Assembly (NCBI GenBank): GCA_949825045.1
Contig: OX463813.1
Coordinates: 6,324,001 to 6,388,000, forward strand
Source of the DNA: Argyresthia goedartella
Taxonomy: Eukaryota; Arthropoda; Insecta; Lepidoptera; Argyresthiidae
Direction of reading: 5' to 3'
DNA: 64,000 bases
Part shown: positions 41,199 to 52,955 of the stretch, in pieces
How positions within the stretch are numbered: the stretch's first letter is position 1
Layout: each line of letters opens with the position of its first letter
Program-made: the position numbers and the translations under genes
The notes under the pieces: generated by a model
Told to the model about the DNA's origin: nothing
The model's database searches: none
Seen by the model: the letters and a program-made list of their open reading frames with translations, nothing else

Positions 41199-43006
41199 GG
41201 TGGTGGGTTGGTGCAGTGGTCACGCCGATAACAAATCATCAGACTGCACATCACTCATCATAGGATGTCATACCGTTATGATGTTTAGGCTGAATAATTG
41301 ACTACCAGTGCCATGTGACCAAAAAAATTGCTTGCTTACTTGTTCCAGCAAGGAGGATGAAGGTGGATGTATTTTGATTCGACATTATTTGAACGAAACT
41401 TTTTGGTTAGGCTTCTCCCTCCGACGTACTAAATACTGTTACGTGATGTTACAGTGGGAATCTCACGGGAATGATGATGTATTTTTTTTGTCCTTCGAAT
41501 TTCTGCCGTATTTTCACGGTCATGAACTGAAATCACCAATTAAATTGTGCGGAAAAGATAAAAGCATTTATGTGAACACGAATAAAAGCGATTTCCCAGT
41601 TATGAGACGAGTTTTGGTCCCCAAAATCTCCTGTCTAGTAAATTTCATCGAAAACATTAGCTGTGTTTTCGAGAAAAATATTATGAATAGTTACAAATAT
41701 TCCTCGTTTAATAGTATAGGTGGCTCGGCCACGGCATCGCACCTGTAGTGGACCATTATTGTAATGAATTCTCTCCCTGGGGGTTACCACAACCTCTATA
41801 GCGATTCAGATTAGATTAGAAACAATACCATCACCATGGCAACCACTTTCATTCCAATACGCCATAATGAGCTTTATTTATCTCATACCTAGACTTATTT
41901 TAAGACGGTCATTGTTATTTTTCGGATATGTTTATATAAAAGATATGCAACAGCGTTTGACATTATGGTATCCTCCCAGTATTAGCATGGAAATGGTTGC
42001 CATGGTGATGTTCTTGTTTGGAACCTAATCTGAATCGCTTTATGGGTTCTGGTGACCCCCAATCCTATGATTTTTTTCAACGACAACGGTAGTAACAAGT
42101 GGGGCGTCACTTTATCTGAGCACAATTCCGTAAACTCAGGCATTAGCCTGTATAACACACAATGTATGTCATAAAATTCCCAAAGGAGGGGGCATATGTC
42201 GAGCAGTGAACAAGAACATGCTGAAGTAGAAGAAGAAGAATCATTCAAGTTAGATCACCTATGCAAAGATCTGGTTATTTTGTAAAATCTACTATAGGTG
42301 CGAGGAGGCCGTAGGAAACTAGGGAAGTTTGTTACAATATGGGTCTTACCAAAAAATAAAACCGTGTTCAACACTTGTTAAAAGCCAAAACTGTAAGGGA
42401 TTTGACGTATGTTTTGAGGTTAAACCATGTCTAACCTTTTTTGTAGTATCACGGAACATGTCTTGAGTTCTTGAAGACGGCGCTAAAGTTTTCGGTAAAA
42501 TTTGGTTTTTGGTTTTAAGGGCGAAAATCGATCTACGTCTCATAACTAGGAAAACGCCTTTTTACTATTTTTCGAGTTTTCATGCTATTTTATCTTTTCA
42601 CTTTATGACACTAAAAATTAATTAGAAATTCCAATGACCAAAAAAAACATCTTCGGTCTAAATAGTCGCGATACTGGTAATTTTACTTATAATAAGGTAT
42701 AAATTCCAGTGAAAATAAGAAAAACATCATCATTCTCGTTAAATTCCCGCCCTAATATCACGTGGCAGTATTTAATGTATCGGAGGGAGAATTCTAACCA
42801 AAAAGTTTCGTTTAAATGAGGTCGAATCAAAATACATCCTCCTTGCATTGTACAAGCAAGCACTCAATTTTTTTTGGGTCACATGGCACAGGTATTCAAT
42901 CATTCACCCTACACATAGGGTTGATGAGGATTTGCTGTCTGGTGATTTGTTATCGGCGCGACCCAGTGCACCAACCCACCTACGAGCAGGCCTCGGTCCC
43001 CAGATA
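41199..43006 (+). mobile_element. large inverted-repeat (foldback) element next to the exon-1 donor
   Basis: Arms of roughly 350 bp: 41201-41560 is the inverse of 42720-42981, sharing TGGTGGGTTGGTGCA, CGCCGATAACAAATCA, TGCCATGTGACC, ATGTATTTTGATTCGAC and ACGAAACTTTTTGGTTAG. Outer bases beyond 42981 may extend to 43006. The centre carries element K (41776-42062). The 146-residue frame at 41308-41748 has no recognisable domain. Confidence 0.75.
41776..42062 (+). mobile_element. inverted-repeat element K, copy 2 (nested)
   Basis: GGGGGTTACCACAACC and GCGATTCAGATTAG at left, CCTAATCTGAATCGC and GGTGACCCCC at right, with ACCATGGCAACC in the middle of each arm. Confidence 0.72.
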
Positions 43007-43036
43007 TTTATTTCAATTAGAATACAGATGACTCAC

Positions 43037-43141
43037 CTCACAAACACAAGCGACTTGCTCCTGCGTGAACCCGAAGCTCGGTAGGGGGGCATCCCTAGGG
43101 GGGGTAGCCTCACGCTGACCCCACTCAGCCCCCCCTAACAT
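43037..43141 (-). CDS. so: sine oculis (SIX1/2 homeobox), coding exon 1
   Basis: Encodes the first 35 residues of a SIX-family transcription factor; in insects sine oculis acts in the nucleus with Eyes absent in eye and head development (family knowledge). Read on the minus strand, the ATG at 43141 opens MLGGAEWGQREATP and the exon ends in FGFTQEQVACVCE, the invariant start of the SIX domain of SIX1/2 proteins. An in-frame TGA at 43175-43177 supports this Met as the start. The exon ends GAG followed by GTGAGT (donor at 43031-43036), in phase 0, matching the phase-0 acceptor of the next exon 34 kb away, which resumes with [11 protein letters not shown]. Length is exactly 35 codons. It is too short to stand out as an open frame and was found by searching for the missing N-terminal SIX motif. 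SIX4 and Optix differ at several of these positions, so the paralogue call is firm. Confidence 0.92.
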
Positions 43142-43565
43142 GTCCAAATGCTCGTCACCGGCCACTTTGACACGTCAACGTCACCGCCTTGAGACGTCCG
43201 CGGCAGGCAACGTGTTAGCAAAATCGCGGAGAGAACTTTCTAAATGCTTTTTTCACTTTACTGTTCCTTTTTTAAATGCTCTTTTAAAAAAAGGGGATGA
43301 GTAAACTTAGAGGCAGCAGTCCAAAGAGGTTAAATAAAACCGGGGCACCTTAAACGATGATTACTTGTTTGGTTTACATAAAATCCGTTTTGTCCATCGG
43401 TTCGGTTGTTTTGTGGCCGCCTCGCTCCGGTAATTTTTTAATATTTTCTCGGAAAATATTTGTGGAGATCATTAATACTTTATTTTGTTTACTTTCACTG
43501 TTCACTTCTCGGTTCTGGTTTTAACTTCACTCACTGGTTTACTGAGAACTTTTAATATAGTATTT
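43142..43565 (-). promoter_or_regulatory. probable sine oculis 5' leader and core promoter region
   Basis: Upstream of the start codon on the minus strand there is no recognisable repeat. The tract includes TATATTAAA at 43551-43559, followed 15-30 bases downstream by TCAGTA (43540-43545) and CCAGTG, which resemble insect initiators, and then a purine-rich stretch typical of insect leaders. This would give a leader of roughly 390 bases. An additional non-coding first exon further upstream cannot be excluded. The call is inference from motif spacing only. Confidence 0.35.
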
Positions 43566-43619
43566 GTCTGACGCAAATTAGTGTCCGGATTTCTTTCTTT
43601 TTCTCATTTTAATGAGGCG

Positions 43620-46600
43620 CATAATTGAGTGGCTCCGCTTCGTGTACCTGCAATACAAAAATGTATATTAGAAAATGTTAAAAATATGTAGGTATATACC
43701 TGAGTTTGGGTAAAATATTCGTTGGCGAGGTATATGTGGGCTAAAATCGATACACAAAATATTACTTCAAAGGAATCAAGTAGCAAAAAAACTATATTTA
43801 AAATAATATTATATAAAACTATATTTAAAATAATAAAATTCGTAAAAGCTGCATTTTTATGCAACGCCATAAAAATATAAGATACCAGTACATTTTACAA
43901 ACCCTAGCAATGTGCTTAATAACTGTGGGGACCATTTACATCTCCTATTATCATTGTATTATTGACTAAAGAGACTATACATCTCTGTTATTTATATTTT
44001 AATTATTTTATTATGACATTTGAGACTCTTTACATCTCTCAGAAACAATAATTAAGTACTTTTTTTTTCTGATAATAATAATAAATAATACCAAATGTTC
44101 TGTAAAAAATGAAATGAAATGACATGTGAAAGTGCCCTTGTGGCCTATTTACAGAATAAACGTTTTGAGTTTTGAGTTTTTGAGAACTAAAAAGACCCAT
44201 TGTTTTTAAAAAAAAGTTCATCCACATTTCCCGAGGTTCAATCAAACGCTACTAAATCATCAACCACAAACAATTACTCAACACAATCGCACCAAAAGAT
44301 CTCAAAAAATCGTTTGGCACCATAAATAATACAAAAATGTTATCTTGACGGACATACCAACGCGTGCTTTAGGCATTACAGTACTATAATTTATTCTGTG
44401 ATACTCTACCACTATTCCCTGACGCGACAACAAAAGATTTACAATTTTTAGGTTAAAACCAATAAAAAGCGTGTAACTAAACTCGGGATACAAAATAAGA
44501 ACAATCTCTATCGCTGTCTCTCTATATTTAACGTTTGTTTGCGGGAGTGAAAGGGATGGAGGAAGGTCGTGAGGGGGCAACATGTTAAATGTTTGGCGTT
44601 TTAAGTAATTTTTATCGTCGACACCATCGCGAGGGAGGCCTCGCTGATAAATGGAGTTGACGGAGGCTGTAGTGAGGGGACGATGAGTGATATATAACAA
44701 AATCATAAACTTACTATAACTAGATTAAACCTACAAATCTATACGAATTTCTGTCGCTTCTGGTCCCACAGAAACAGCAACGTCAGAAACATAAGAAGAA
44801 CAACATCCAAGATTCAGGGATGATTTTTTTTCCTCCACGGGGAGGGATTCGAAGCTTGGACTAATGTGAATGAGATAATGCGAAGGTTAAATTTACTTTT
44901 AAAGTAAGTATTTTAGATATAAAGCTAAAGATGACGTATTTTGAGACTGAGTAAACGAACATAATTATGTCAAATCGCAAAAACATCAAAGCTGGCTGCC
45001 TCCCAAATGTATTTCATTCAGCAACTATTCATGTTATTTACAGATCGTACAATGTTTATTATAGTCTTAAAAATACTGAAAGGCGTTGTAAAATAACTCT
45101 GCCTTGACCTAGGTAAGTAATTAGAATTATTTTCTTGGTAAATCAGGATCTAATCTAGTAATCATTCGGTATGGTATAGAATACCTAGGCAAAGTATAAA
45201 ATAAATAATATTTCATAAATACCTACACATTTTAGACATTTTATACATTGCCGAGGGATTGTATAGAATACCGGATTATACAGATTACCGTTAACATCAG
45301 TGAGGTTTTTAAAGAACTAGTTAAATTTTTACTAATGATTACACCTCGAGCTTTAATAGTATTATCATATCATATAGTTCAAATAACAAAATTAATTAAA
45401 ATGTTTGATTAAAGTGATAAGACATCTATGACAAACGTCATCGACATGCTACGAGGAACACCACTATTACCCCACGTGGAGTCCGCGATTCTTATCGATA
45501 CACACCAGCTGTAAAACACAAGATTTATCGACAGATTACAATGAAACGATAAATGGTACAAATCACAGCACTATTGAAGATATGAACAAAATGTAATGCT
45601 TGTGGTGGGAAGTTTTTTTTGACATTTAGATCTTCATATCATCTAATTTCAACACATCTGTGGGTTTTTTCTTTGTTCTCTATTTTTTTTACTAATTAAA
45701 ATGCTTTATGTATTTTCACATATTTCAAAAATGGATATTTTACGGTATTTTTTTTCTTCATTTTTATACTGATTTGTATGGTATGCTAAGATTTTCTTGC
45801 CACTCTAGACTCTATTTTTGTTAAAACATTTAATTTTGTAGTTGCTATTTACATTTCAGAAACATCATCAATAAAATATGAAAAATACCAAAATCAACTG
45901 AGATGACGTCTCATAAACAAACAAACAAAGACGCTCAAACATTTCTTTTAAAAAATAATGAGCAAAATCGATGATCTTATCTTCGTATCTTCTTCGTTCA
46001 CTTTAGTAGGTACCATAAAAACTCACTTTTATGGTCAAAAGCTTGCAGGGGGCTAATTAATGACCATGCAGAGGCATGTAACATTAGAAATAATTGTTGT
46101 ATCTGGTCAATAAACATTATGACAACTCGGACATAATGATATTGGAATGTTCGATAAATTAATTAAATAAATTTTATGAAATAGGATGGAGATCTGTTTG
46201 GTAGGACTTTTTTTACATGTTAAAATACGAATAGAAGTACTTAAGTATTAATTGTTGTGATGAGCTCCCTAGATCCTGTTTGTGTAAAGTTAATTTACGT
46301 ACCTGTGAAAGTACTTCATTATAATAACCAAAAAGAAATAAGTTTCAAATACTCTATAGAGCTGTTTTGAGTTCTTGACTGCGACTGGGTTGAACTAAGA
46401 AAGAAATATGTTATAGTTTTTAGTTTTTCTTTCGCTTCCGCCCCCTTATCGACACTCTGACCTTTCTGCTATTTAATCTGATTTCATTAAACAAAAACAC
46501 TGTAGATTTTGTTTTTATTATTAGTGCATTTGCCACTATGATATTTAATTGCCAGAAACGCATCATGCATAGTAAATATTTAGAAACATTATTCAATGTT

Positions 46601-46620
46601 TTACATAGTGTATTTGTCTC
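43620..46620. other. upstream flank of sine oculis, few recognisable repeats
   Basis: About 3 kb of AT-rich DNA 5' of the gene with no supported gene and few repeats. It includes a degraded SINE-A fragment (44757-44865) and scattered A/T runs. As the repeat-poor flank of a developmental gene it is a plausible place for regulatory DNA, which is inference only. Confidence 0.4.
44757..44865 (-). repeat. SINE-A, degraded partial copy 5
   Basis: Reverse strand: GCTTCGAATCCCTCCCC (B-box region), TCTTGGATGTTGTTC, TGACGTTGCTGTTTCTGTGG and ACCAGAAG. Body only partly preserved. Confidence 0.55.
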
Positions 46621-46624
46621 TCAT

Positions 46625-46665
46625 TACAGTGAATAAATTGATTATCTATCTATCTATCTAATATT
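46625..46665 (+). repeat. short TATC tandem, LINE-tail-like
   Basis: GTGAATAAATTGATTATCTA then (TATC)n. This is the usual 3' end of CR1/Jockey-type elements; no coding sequence precedes it. Confidence 0.6.
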
Positions 46666-47184
46666 TTATTTTAACTTAGTACCTGCCTACTTACACAAAT
46701 AGATACTTTGTTTCAAAACAGTTTCCACATATATTTATTTCTGATCTGCAATTGACAGATTTCACATGAAATTCGTATCAAGTTTTTAAATTAAAATCCG
46801 ATGAAAAAGAACTTGTTCCTTTTACTTTTAAGGCAAAGATGTGTAGTGCTCCCAGGAATACCCTATTTATGGCCGTCGGGCAGTCGGTCGCTCTCAAAAT
46901 TAAGGAAGACATCCCGTGGCATACTCACACGCATGTGCACCGCTAAATTAAGATCCGTCTCACATCACACCACAACAGGATTAACTAGCTTAATGCTAAA
47001 AATAGTCACCCTGTCTGCAACGAAACACAATGCAAAAAAATCCCAACCAAACTATGAAACGCTATCCTCCCTCTCATCAAAAACCACTTTCAAGGAAAAC
47101 ACTGGCCACTTTTGCACGAAAAAGTTTAGCAACGAATTTTTAAAAGCCCTATATTCGAATTTTGAATACGCGTGCGCGCGCTTT

Positions 47185-47440
47185 CGGGGCTAAAATGGAA
47201 CTAGTTTTACTCGAACTCTATTCGGCTTTCTGATTGGACAGTTCGAGATAGAGACAGCGAATCGACCAATGGGGTCCAGTCTCGGGTTTTACAAGCACCG
47301 CCTCTTATTGGTTGGGTGATAGACTCGCCATTTTTCAGCTTGTGAAACAATTGGGTGTGTGTTGTAGGCGGTTTCTGAATATACCGGTTTAGAAATAATG
47401 GCTCGGAAAATGTGACGGCTATTTTCGCTGTCTCGCCGTG
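47185..47440. promoter_or_regulatory. CCAAT-rich, GC-richer tract upstream of sine oculis
   Basis: Contains GATTGGACAG, CGACCAATGGGG and TTATTGGTTGGG within 90 bp, an arrangement of both-sense CCAAT boxes, in a locally GC-richer tract flanked by AT-rich DNA. It could be a distal promoter or enhancer of sine oculis, or part of an unknown repeat. No transcript start can be assigned. Confidence 0.25.
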
Positions 47441-48145
47441 TGGGCCAACGAATACGAACAGTCACGTCACAGATCACAGCTGATGCAGTTAAATCATACC
47501 CATAAAAATAAGCCATTTAAAAAAAAGGTTTACACGCGACCTATTTTTTATCTACATCATTGTATGATTGATTATTCATGTGTATTTAATTCATTAATAA
47601 ACATAAATGTGTTCATAATATAAGCTTACAGCCTCTTTGCTAAACCTTAACAAATAATATTGAGCTCTATGTATTACGAGGATAATTGCCCATAAACAAT
47701 CTACATTTCACGAACTAATACAGTGCTACACTGAATAAACTCAGTTTCAGTGTCCACGCGAGGTCACGTAACGGGTAGCTAAAGTGTTAACCGTTTTTTT
47801 TTTGCAAAACTGTAATTGAAGGCGCTCATTGAAAAAAAAATTGCTTTGCTCTGACTTTTCCATGCCAACCAACGTTTGATGGATGAAATCTCTTGTTAAG
47901 AATAAGTACATAAAATAGTAGGAACTAGGAAAATAGTAGGAATTATAGAAAAATAGAGCATAATGGTCGGTTGGTCAAATAAAGTGGGCCGACCGAGAAG
48001 TGGCAGCATGACTTTGATTGTTTGTCAAACTTTAAGTTGCTGGTTGCGCATCTGGGCCTGATAAGTGTGACGACACATGCATCGTGCCGACATTCCGCGA
48101 CTGAAGGTCCGCGGCTGAGTTTACGTTTCGACGCAGACATGTCGT

Positions 48146-48470
48146 AACAATATCGTAGAATTGGCTATATCATGATATCGTCAACCGTCGTTGAATTAGG
48201 ACTTTCATTAAACGAGGAAATATTTTAGGGTAAGACTAAAGAGGGCGCCCGACCGTCTTCGTGTTAGTTCAACATGTATAACATAAGAAACACCACGTAG
48301 TACTGAATACAAATGCTTTAAAAAAACATTTTTTCGTGAAATTCAACCCTTTTCTGATAATTTCATGAAATAATTGACATAATCATGATATGGTCAACTA
48401 TTTCATGAAACGATCAATCCATGGTTGACGATATCAAGAGATATAGTCAATTCTACGATATATAGCTACC
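48146..48470 (+). mobile_element. inverted-repeat element T4 with hairpin module M, copy 2
   Basis: AACAATATCGTAGAATTGGC and ATCATGATATCGTCAA at left, AGTCAATTCTACGATAT at right. Module M at 48226-48280 with AAGAC paired with GTCTT and a short loop. Confidence 0.78.
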
Positions 48471-48477
48471 ACAGACA

Positions 48478-48860
48478 CATCATATGAACGGAAATTTCGT
48501 GACAGAAATTTAAGGATGAAGTACCTATATCAGGAGACGCTGTTGCTTGAAAGAATATCACGGATAGAGAAAGGTCAGTTTTAGAAGGTTTGGTCACGTT
48601 GAAAGTATTAATAAATGGAGATTGACGAGCCGTCGGACGCGGACGTCCAAGAAGGTCCCACACAGATCAAAATGGCGATTTATTAGTGAAGGCGCTGATT
48701 AGGAGTAACCGTAACCCGCGAGCTTGTATTGAAGACACTTATGAATGTTGAGGAAGCGAGAGATGTTTGCCAGGATCGTAGCAAGTGGAGTATCTTTAGT
48801 CTCTGCCTACCCCTCTTCCGGGAGAAAGACGTGAGCCTATGTATGTATGTAAATGACAGA
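48478..48860 (+). pseudogene. RTE-like LINE, decayed 3' coding end
   Basis: Fragments such as FGHVESIN, RRTRTSKKVPH, MNVEEAREVCQDRSKW (about 48740) and SLCLPLF/SAYPSSG in shifting frames match the C-terminus of RTE-clade proteins common in Lepidoptera (GHVERM, GRPRKSW, RDRSKWRSLV, SAYP). Followed by a (TATG)n tail at 48838-48850. Many stops. Confidence 0.6.
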
Positions 48861-49027
48861 GTTGCATAGAGATACGGTGCCGTCGAGTACGCCCGACGGA
48901 AGATCGGTTTTACGAAAAAACGCGACGTAATTTCGGAAAGTGTGTTGCGGTAATTGAAAAAGCATCGCAAGTCTAATTAATCACGCCGAAAACTTCGGTC
49001 GCGGGAATTAGGCATGCTGTGGTCGAG

Positions 49028-49434
49028 ATGTCGCAGTTTGTTGGTTAAATCAGGCACTTAACTAACTCTCTAGACCGTTAATTAAATGCCGACGTTTAAC
49101 CAAGTCACTAAAATTCCGTCAGACAAGTGAGTGAACGAAACGTTTATCGAGTTGTCTAAACGTTCCTAGGTAACAAGACATCTTCGCTCGCTTCGCCCCC
49201 TTTACCCTTCACCTAAGCTACCGCAATGTTTTGCCCTGATTTAAGCTTTACAAATCAGCTGTTGTCGTGACGCCATCTTGTTTTCCAACACGTCGGCTTA
49301 CGGTAAGACAGATTGTTAAACGTTTTCGACTATGCTTTATTTAAATCAAAATGACTCGGTTAAACTTCGGTATTTAATTAACGGTCTAGAGAGTTATTTA
49401 CGTGTCTGATTTAACCAACCAACTGGGACAGAGA
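49028..49434 (-). mobile_element. inverted-repeat element T1, copy 2
   Basis: Same ends as 4741-5274 (TGTCGCAGTTTGTTGGTTAA; GATTTAACCAACCAACTGGGACA). Module M (copy 7) is minus-strand at 49183-49232 and lacks its distal flank. Confidence 0.78.
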
Positions 49435-49439
49435 CACTA

Positions 49440-50425
49440 AGTCACCCCAACTCCGAACCTCAACCAGCATTCCCGCACCATACTTTCAATCAGCCTGATT
49501 AAGACGTCCTCTTTAACGAACAGTTTCAGATGACCACATGTGTAAACACTCAACAACACTACTTATTTAAACAGCAATTTGAACTTCTTTCTAAAACAAA
49601 CGCGCCACCTAAAAAGAAAAAAGAAAAAGCCGGCGCTACGTTTGCTCATTTCGGCCTATTCTTTCTTTGCCCCCTCGAATAAAAAAAAAAACTCTCCCGC
49701 GCTTTCGAAAGTAAAATAGCCTCTAAGCTAAATATGAATACGGCAGGTAGGAACAAGTTTAGGATGCGGATAATGCGTTGAATATGATCATTATACGCTT
49801 ATTTGCTCGCCTTTGTGGGTAGTTCTTGAAAAGAGTGCGCCTATTGTGCGACGACATTTAGCGGTAGACATCTTGTTTTCGCTGTCATGTTTTTAAAATA
49901 GGGTGTTCTTTTAGGGTTATTTGGGTAGGTAGAAAACCCACGAGAAAATAGTGAGCTTTGAATAGTTTATTTAGTATAGGTAGTATAAATTAGTTATTCT
50001 GTGCTCTTCACTGAATTTGTTCGTAGTGGCTGAATTTGACGATATATTTGATTATCCCTCTATTAGTGCGTAACACAATATTTAAACATACTAAATGGCC
50101 GAGATATTCTCAAATGAAGGGACGCTTAAATGTCATGTCCTGAGCAAGAGACTATAACAGAATGACTTTGAATATCCGTCAAATGTTGAGCTGTGCATTC
50201 GGTCGGGCTGGCATAATATAATCAAACTTCACAATACAAAGTTTAATAACAAGTACATTTCATTCTGCGGAACCCATACTCAAAACCTTGTCACGCCCTG
50301 CCCGTTCCGCTCCACAAACCCCAAGTACCGACAGTCAAGTTGTGTTCAATGCCACTTCATCTCGCAAATAATGGGATAATCCAACAAATAGATCTCGAGC
50401 GAAGATAAAACTAATACTTTTTCTA
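49440..50425. other. no gene seen
   Basis: About 1 kb with A/T runs; no repeats paired, no coding. Confidence 0.4.
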
Positions 50426-50669
50426 GTAATAGATGTTTATGGATCTATTGTCACTTGGCTCTGGCAGAATATCAGCGTTACAGATTCGTCTGTGAATTGC
50501 TGAGTCAGGGCCATTTCATCGCGCGGTACAATCCCATTCCCCATAGTGATCCTTACTTTCCATATTTGTGCAGTGTTAATTATAATTATTTTAATTGTTT
50601 TATTTAATTTCTTTGATTTTTTTGTCATAATCTATATTGTGTGGTTTGTAATTAGAACATAACGAATAA

Positions 50670-50728
50670 TGTGTTTGTCTTTGTACCGAACAATAAATAA
50701 ATGAATTATCTACTATCTATCTATCACT
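50670..50728 (+). repeat. LINE-tail-like sequence
   Basis: GTACCGAACAATAAATAAAT and (TATC)n-like end. Preceding 250 bases have no clear RT. Confidence 0.4.
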
Positions 50729-51059
50729 TGGCGATAATTGATGCCTAACCAAACGCACCGGATAACCCCGTGGCAATATTAAATATAATATAATATAGGT
50801 AATATTAAAGGCAGTGTTTGATCGGAACGTAAAGAAAGACAATAAAGCAATAATGACGTCATTGTAGCGGAATTCATGTCAAAAATTACTCATCATTTTC
50901 AGGTTAGCATTGCAATAGCGGTCTGTGGCTCAAGCAGGAACAATTACTAGAGTGAAAAGTGTTCGAGTTCAGATGACATGAACCATAAGTCATTGTACAT
51001 AAGAGTCACTAACAGTTCGATTCGCATACTTTTTCGACACGTAATTATTCCTACTTCCT

Positions 51060-51190
51060 ACACTGTACGCGCATGATTGGGTTAGCGATACTTACATATT
51101 GCGAAATCACTGTCGTTAGCATATCATGGTAGCGGTTGCCGACTGTTACCATGGTTACCGAACGTTACCATGGTTACCCTGTATGATTCG
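51060..51190 (+). repeat. repeat H, copy 2
   Basis: ATGATTGGGTTAGCGATACT then three related TACCATGGTTACC motifs, each a near-palindrome. Confidence 0.6.
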
Positions 51191-51344
51191 GTTCGCAGTA
51201 GCAGTCGGGTTAATAACCGCTATCGCAGCACTAACCCGCATAGACAAAAAGTCTATAATATACGCAAATTATATTGACTAACTGGCTCAACGAGGGCTCA
51301 GCTGTACCTCAGCCAGCCCGTATGAAAAAAGGACTGACGCTTTT

Positions 51345-51505
51345 TTCTTTTTTTGTTGAGGGGAAAAATGTATTTACCCATGCCCAGGAGTCAGACCTCC
51401 CTGCTATCTCCGGGACCCTACACATTGAGCGGGCATCAGCTCGTGTAGTAAATGGACTAAAAACAACCCCTTTGTTGTATTGTATGATGCCCTGTGAGCC
51501 ATGGC
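51345..51505 (+). repeat. repeat J, copy 2
   Basis: GAGTCAGACCTCCCTGCTAT and GAGCGGGCATCAGCTCGTGT as in 13975-14165. Confidence 0.65.
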
Positions 51506-51805
51506 AGAAGAGTGACGCTATGTTGTGTTTTTTGTAGCAACAAAGTGCCAAGGGATCCTTGTCAAATTGTATTGAAGAAATTTAGAGCATTTTTTTCCGA
51601 ATGCGACATTTGTCGGAATAGATTGCATCTGCTAAGATGTCTTTAAATTAGAAGCTTGTTCAGGCTGAAAGGATTAGCCCCTCTGCCTTTTCATATAAAA
51701 AAGTTACATAATCATACTTGATGCAATATCTTTGTATCAATTTGTGATCCTATTGGCAAAAAAAAACTTCAGTAGTTCATCTGTCAAAGTAGTCCATTTC
51801 TATTA

Positions 51806-52052
51806 GACGACCCGAATAACCGAGTCGGCAGAGACCCTGCCTACGAAGCCAAGGGTCCCGGGTTCGAGTCCCGGTGGGGGCAAATATTTGTTTGATGAGA
51901 ACGGATGTTTGTACCCTAGTGATGGTTATTTCTCTATCTAAGTATAATATTTATCTATATATAAGTATGTGTATCGTTGTCTAGTACACAAGATACAGGG
52001 AATCCTAGTTTGGGGCTAGATCAATTTGTGTAAATAGTGTCCAAGGTATTAT
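51806..52052 (+). repeat. SINE-B, copy 6
   Basis: GACGACCCGAATAACCGAGT, B box GGTTCGAGTCC, complete body, (ATT)n tail. Confidence 0.88.
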
Positions 52053-52079
52053 TATTATAATTATTTACTTCTTATAATA

Positions 52080-52545
52080 TATGGCGTCCTAACCTCATTG
52101 GAGGTTAATTTTGTCAGTGTCAAGTTTGTTTGGAAGATCATGTGACGTGTTTTTGAACCTATATAACCTCAGATGAATGAAACTCTTTGCTCGCAACTAC
52201 GCCAGCGCCACCAGGCGGGAGCAATGGCGGACATGAGTTATGATTAAGAGATACAGACGAATTCTCGTCTAATATCATACACAAAGCATAAAAAGTCAAG
52301 ATAACTTATAATTACATGTTACAGGGGCGTTGTAGTTCCCTCCCTACGTATTATATCTGACAATAAAATATAGGGTGATAACAATATGCTGACTAATGGC
52401 TTAAAAGCTACTGGCGGTCTGTTTTTGCTGATCTTTTTTTCGTTAGACGTTTTAGGGTACCTTGGGAACGGGTAATCGAACCTTTTCTAGCCATCAGGGT
52501 TTGGTGTAGGCGACAGTTTTCCTTCTTCAAAAAATTAAATAAAAT
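52080..52545. other. no gene seen
   Basis: No supported coding or paired repeat. Confidence 0.4.
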
Positions 52546-52554
52546 AAAAATAAT

Positions 52555-52720
52555 GTGGCCCATTTATGCCCATGCCCCCACCCGGTCTTTACCGGATACA
52601 AGTAAGATTGAGCCACACTCCACCACGCTGGCTCAGTGCGGGTTGATGGAGGGGCGTCGGGCTAGTGGCGAGCCCGACTGTCAGATGTTTTCAAGCTGCA
52701 CCATAGGGCCTCTAACCAGC
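52555..52720 (+). repeat. repeat Q
   Basis: CCACACTCCACCACGCTGGC and TCAGTGCGGGTTGATGG. Related to 62205-62250 and, in reverse, 820-870. Confidence 0.55.
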
Positions 52721-52744
52721 TTTACGACTACTTTCTTTAATCTT

Positions 52745-52955
52745 GCTTATTAATTATAATAATTCATATTGTAATATTTGTATTAGTTAAGCACAAGCAA
52801 TTTTTAACAGAGCTTTAAAAATCAATCTGTGGGCGTTTAAACGCCCTTCTTCTCTCACAGTGGTCCAATGTAGAGAAGTGGCAAAAAATGACGATTGCTA
52901 AGTATATGTAAATATCTACAGTAATAAAGAGATGTGATTGATTGATTGATTGACG
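52745..52955 (+). repeat. Jockey-2 LINE 3' untranslated end
   Basis: GTATTAGTTAAGCACAAGCA, CACAGTGGTCCAATGTAGAG and AAATGACGATTGCTAAGTA match the reverse of 61050-61220. Ends in AATAAAGAGATGTGATTGATTG, a (GATT)n tail. Confidence 0.78.

Larger units (their letters stand above)
8800..43036 (-). other. so: sine oculis intron 1, 34.2 kb, packed with transposable elements
   Basis: Lies between the exon-1 donor (GTGAGT, 43031-43036) and the exon-2 acceptor (AG, 8800-8801). It holds the DIRS element, the RNase-H LINE, Jockey copies, mariner, hAT and many SINEs and short inverted-repeat elements listed separately. No further SIX-like coding was seen inside it. In flies and beetles eye enhancers of this gene lie in introns (general knowledge); none can be identified here by eye. 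Confidence 0.88.

Noticed and set aside
41308..41748. Plus-strand frame of 146 residues
   Set aside because: Starts in the arm of an inverted-repeat element and ends close to nested element K; no domain recognised and no coding counterpart in the other arm.
46801..47193. Plus-strand frame of 130 residues upstream of sine oculis
   Set aside because: Composition reflects base content; no recognisable motif, no splice context; treated as chance.
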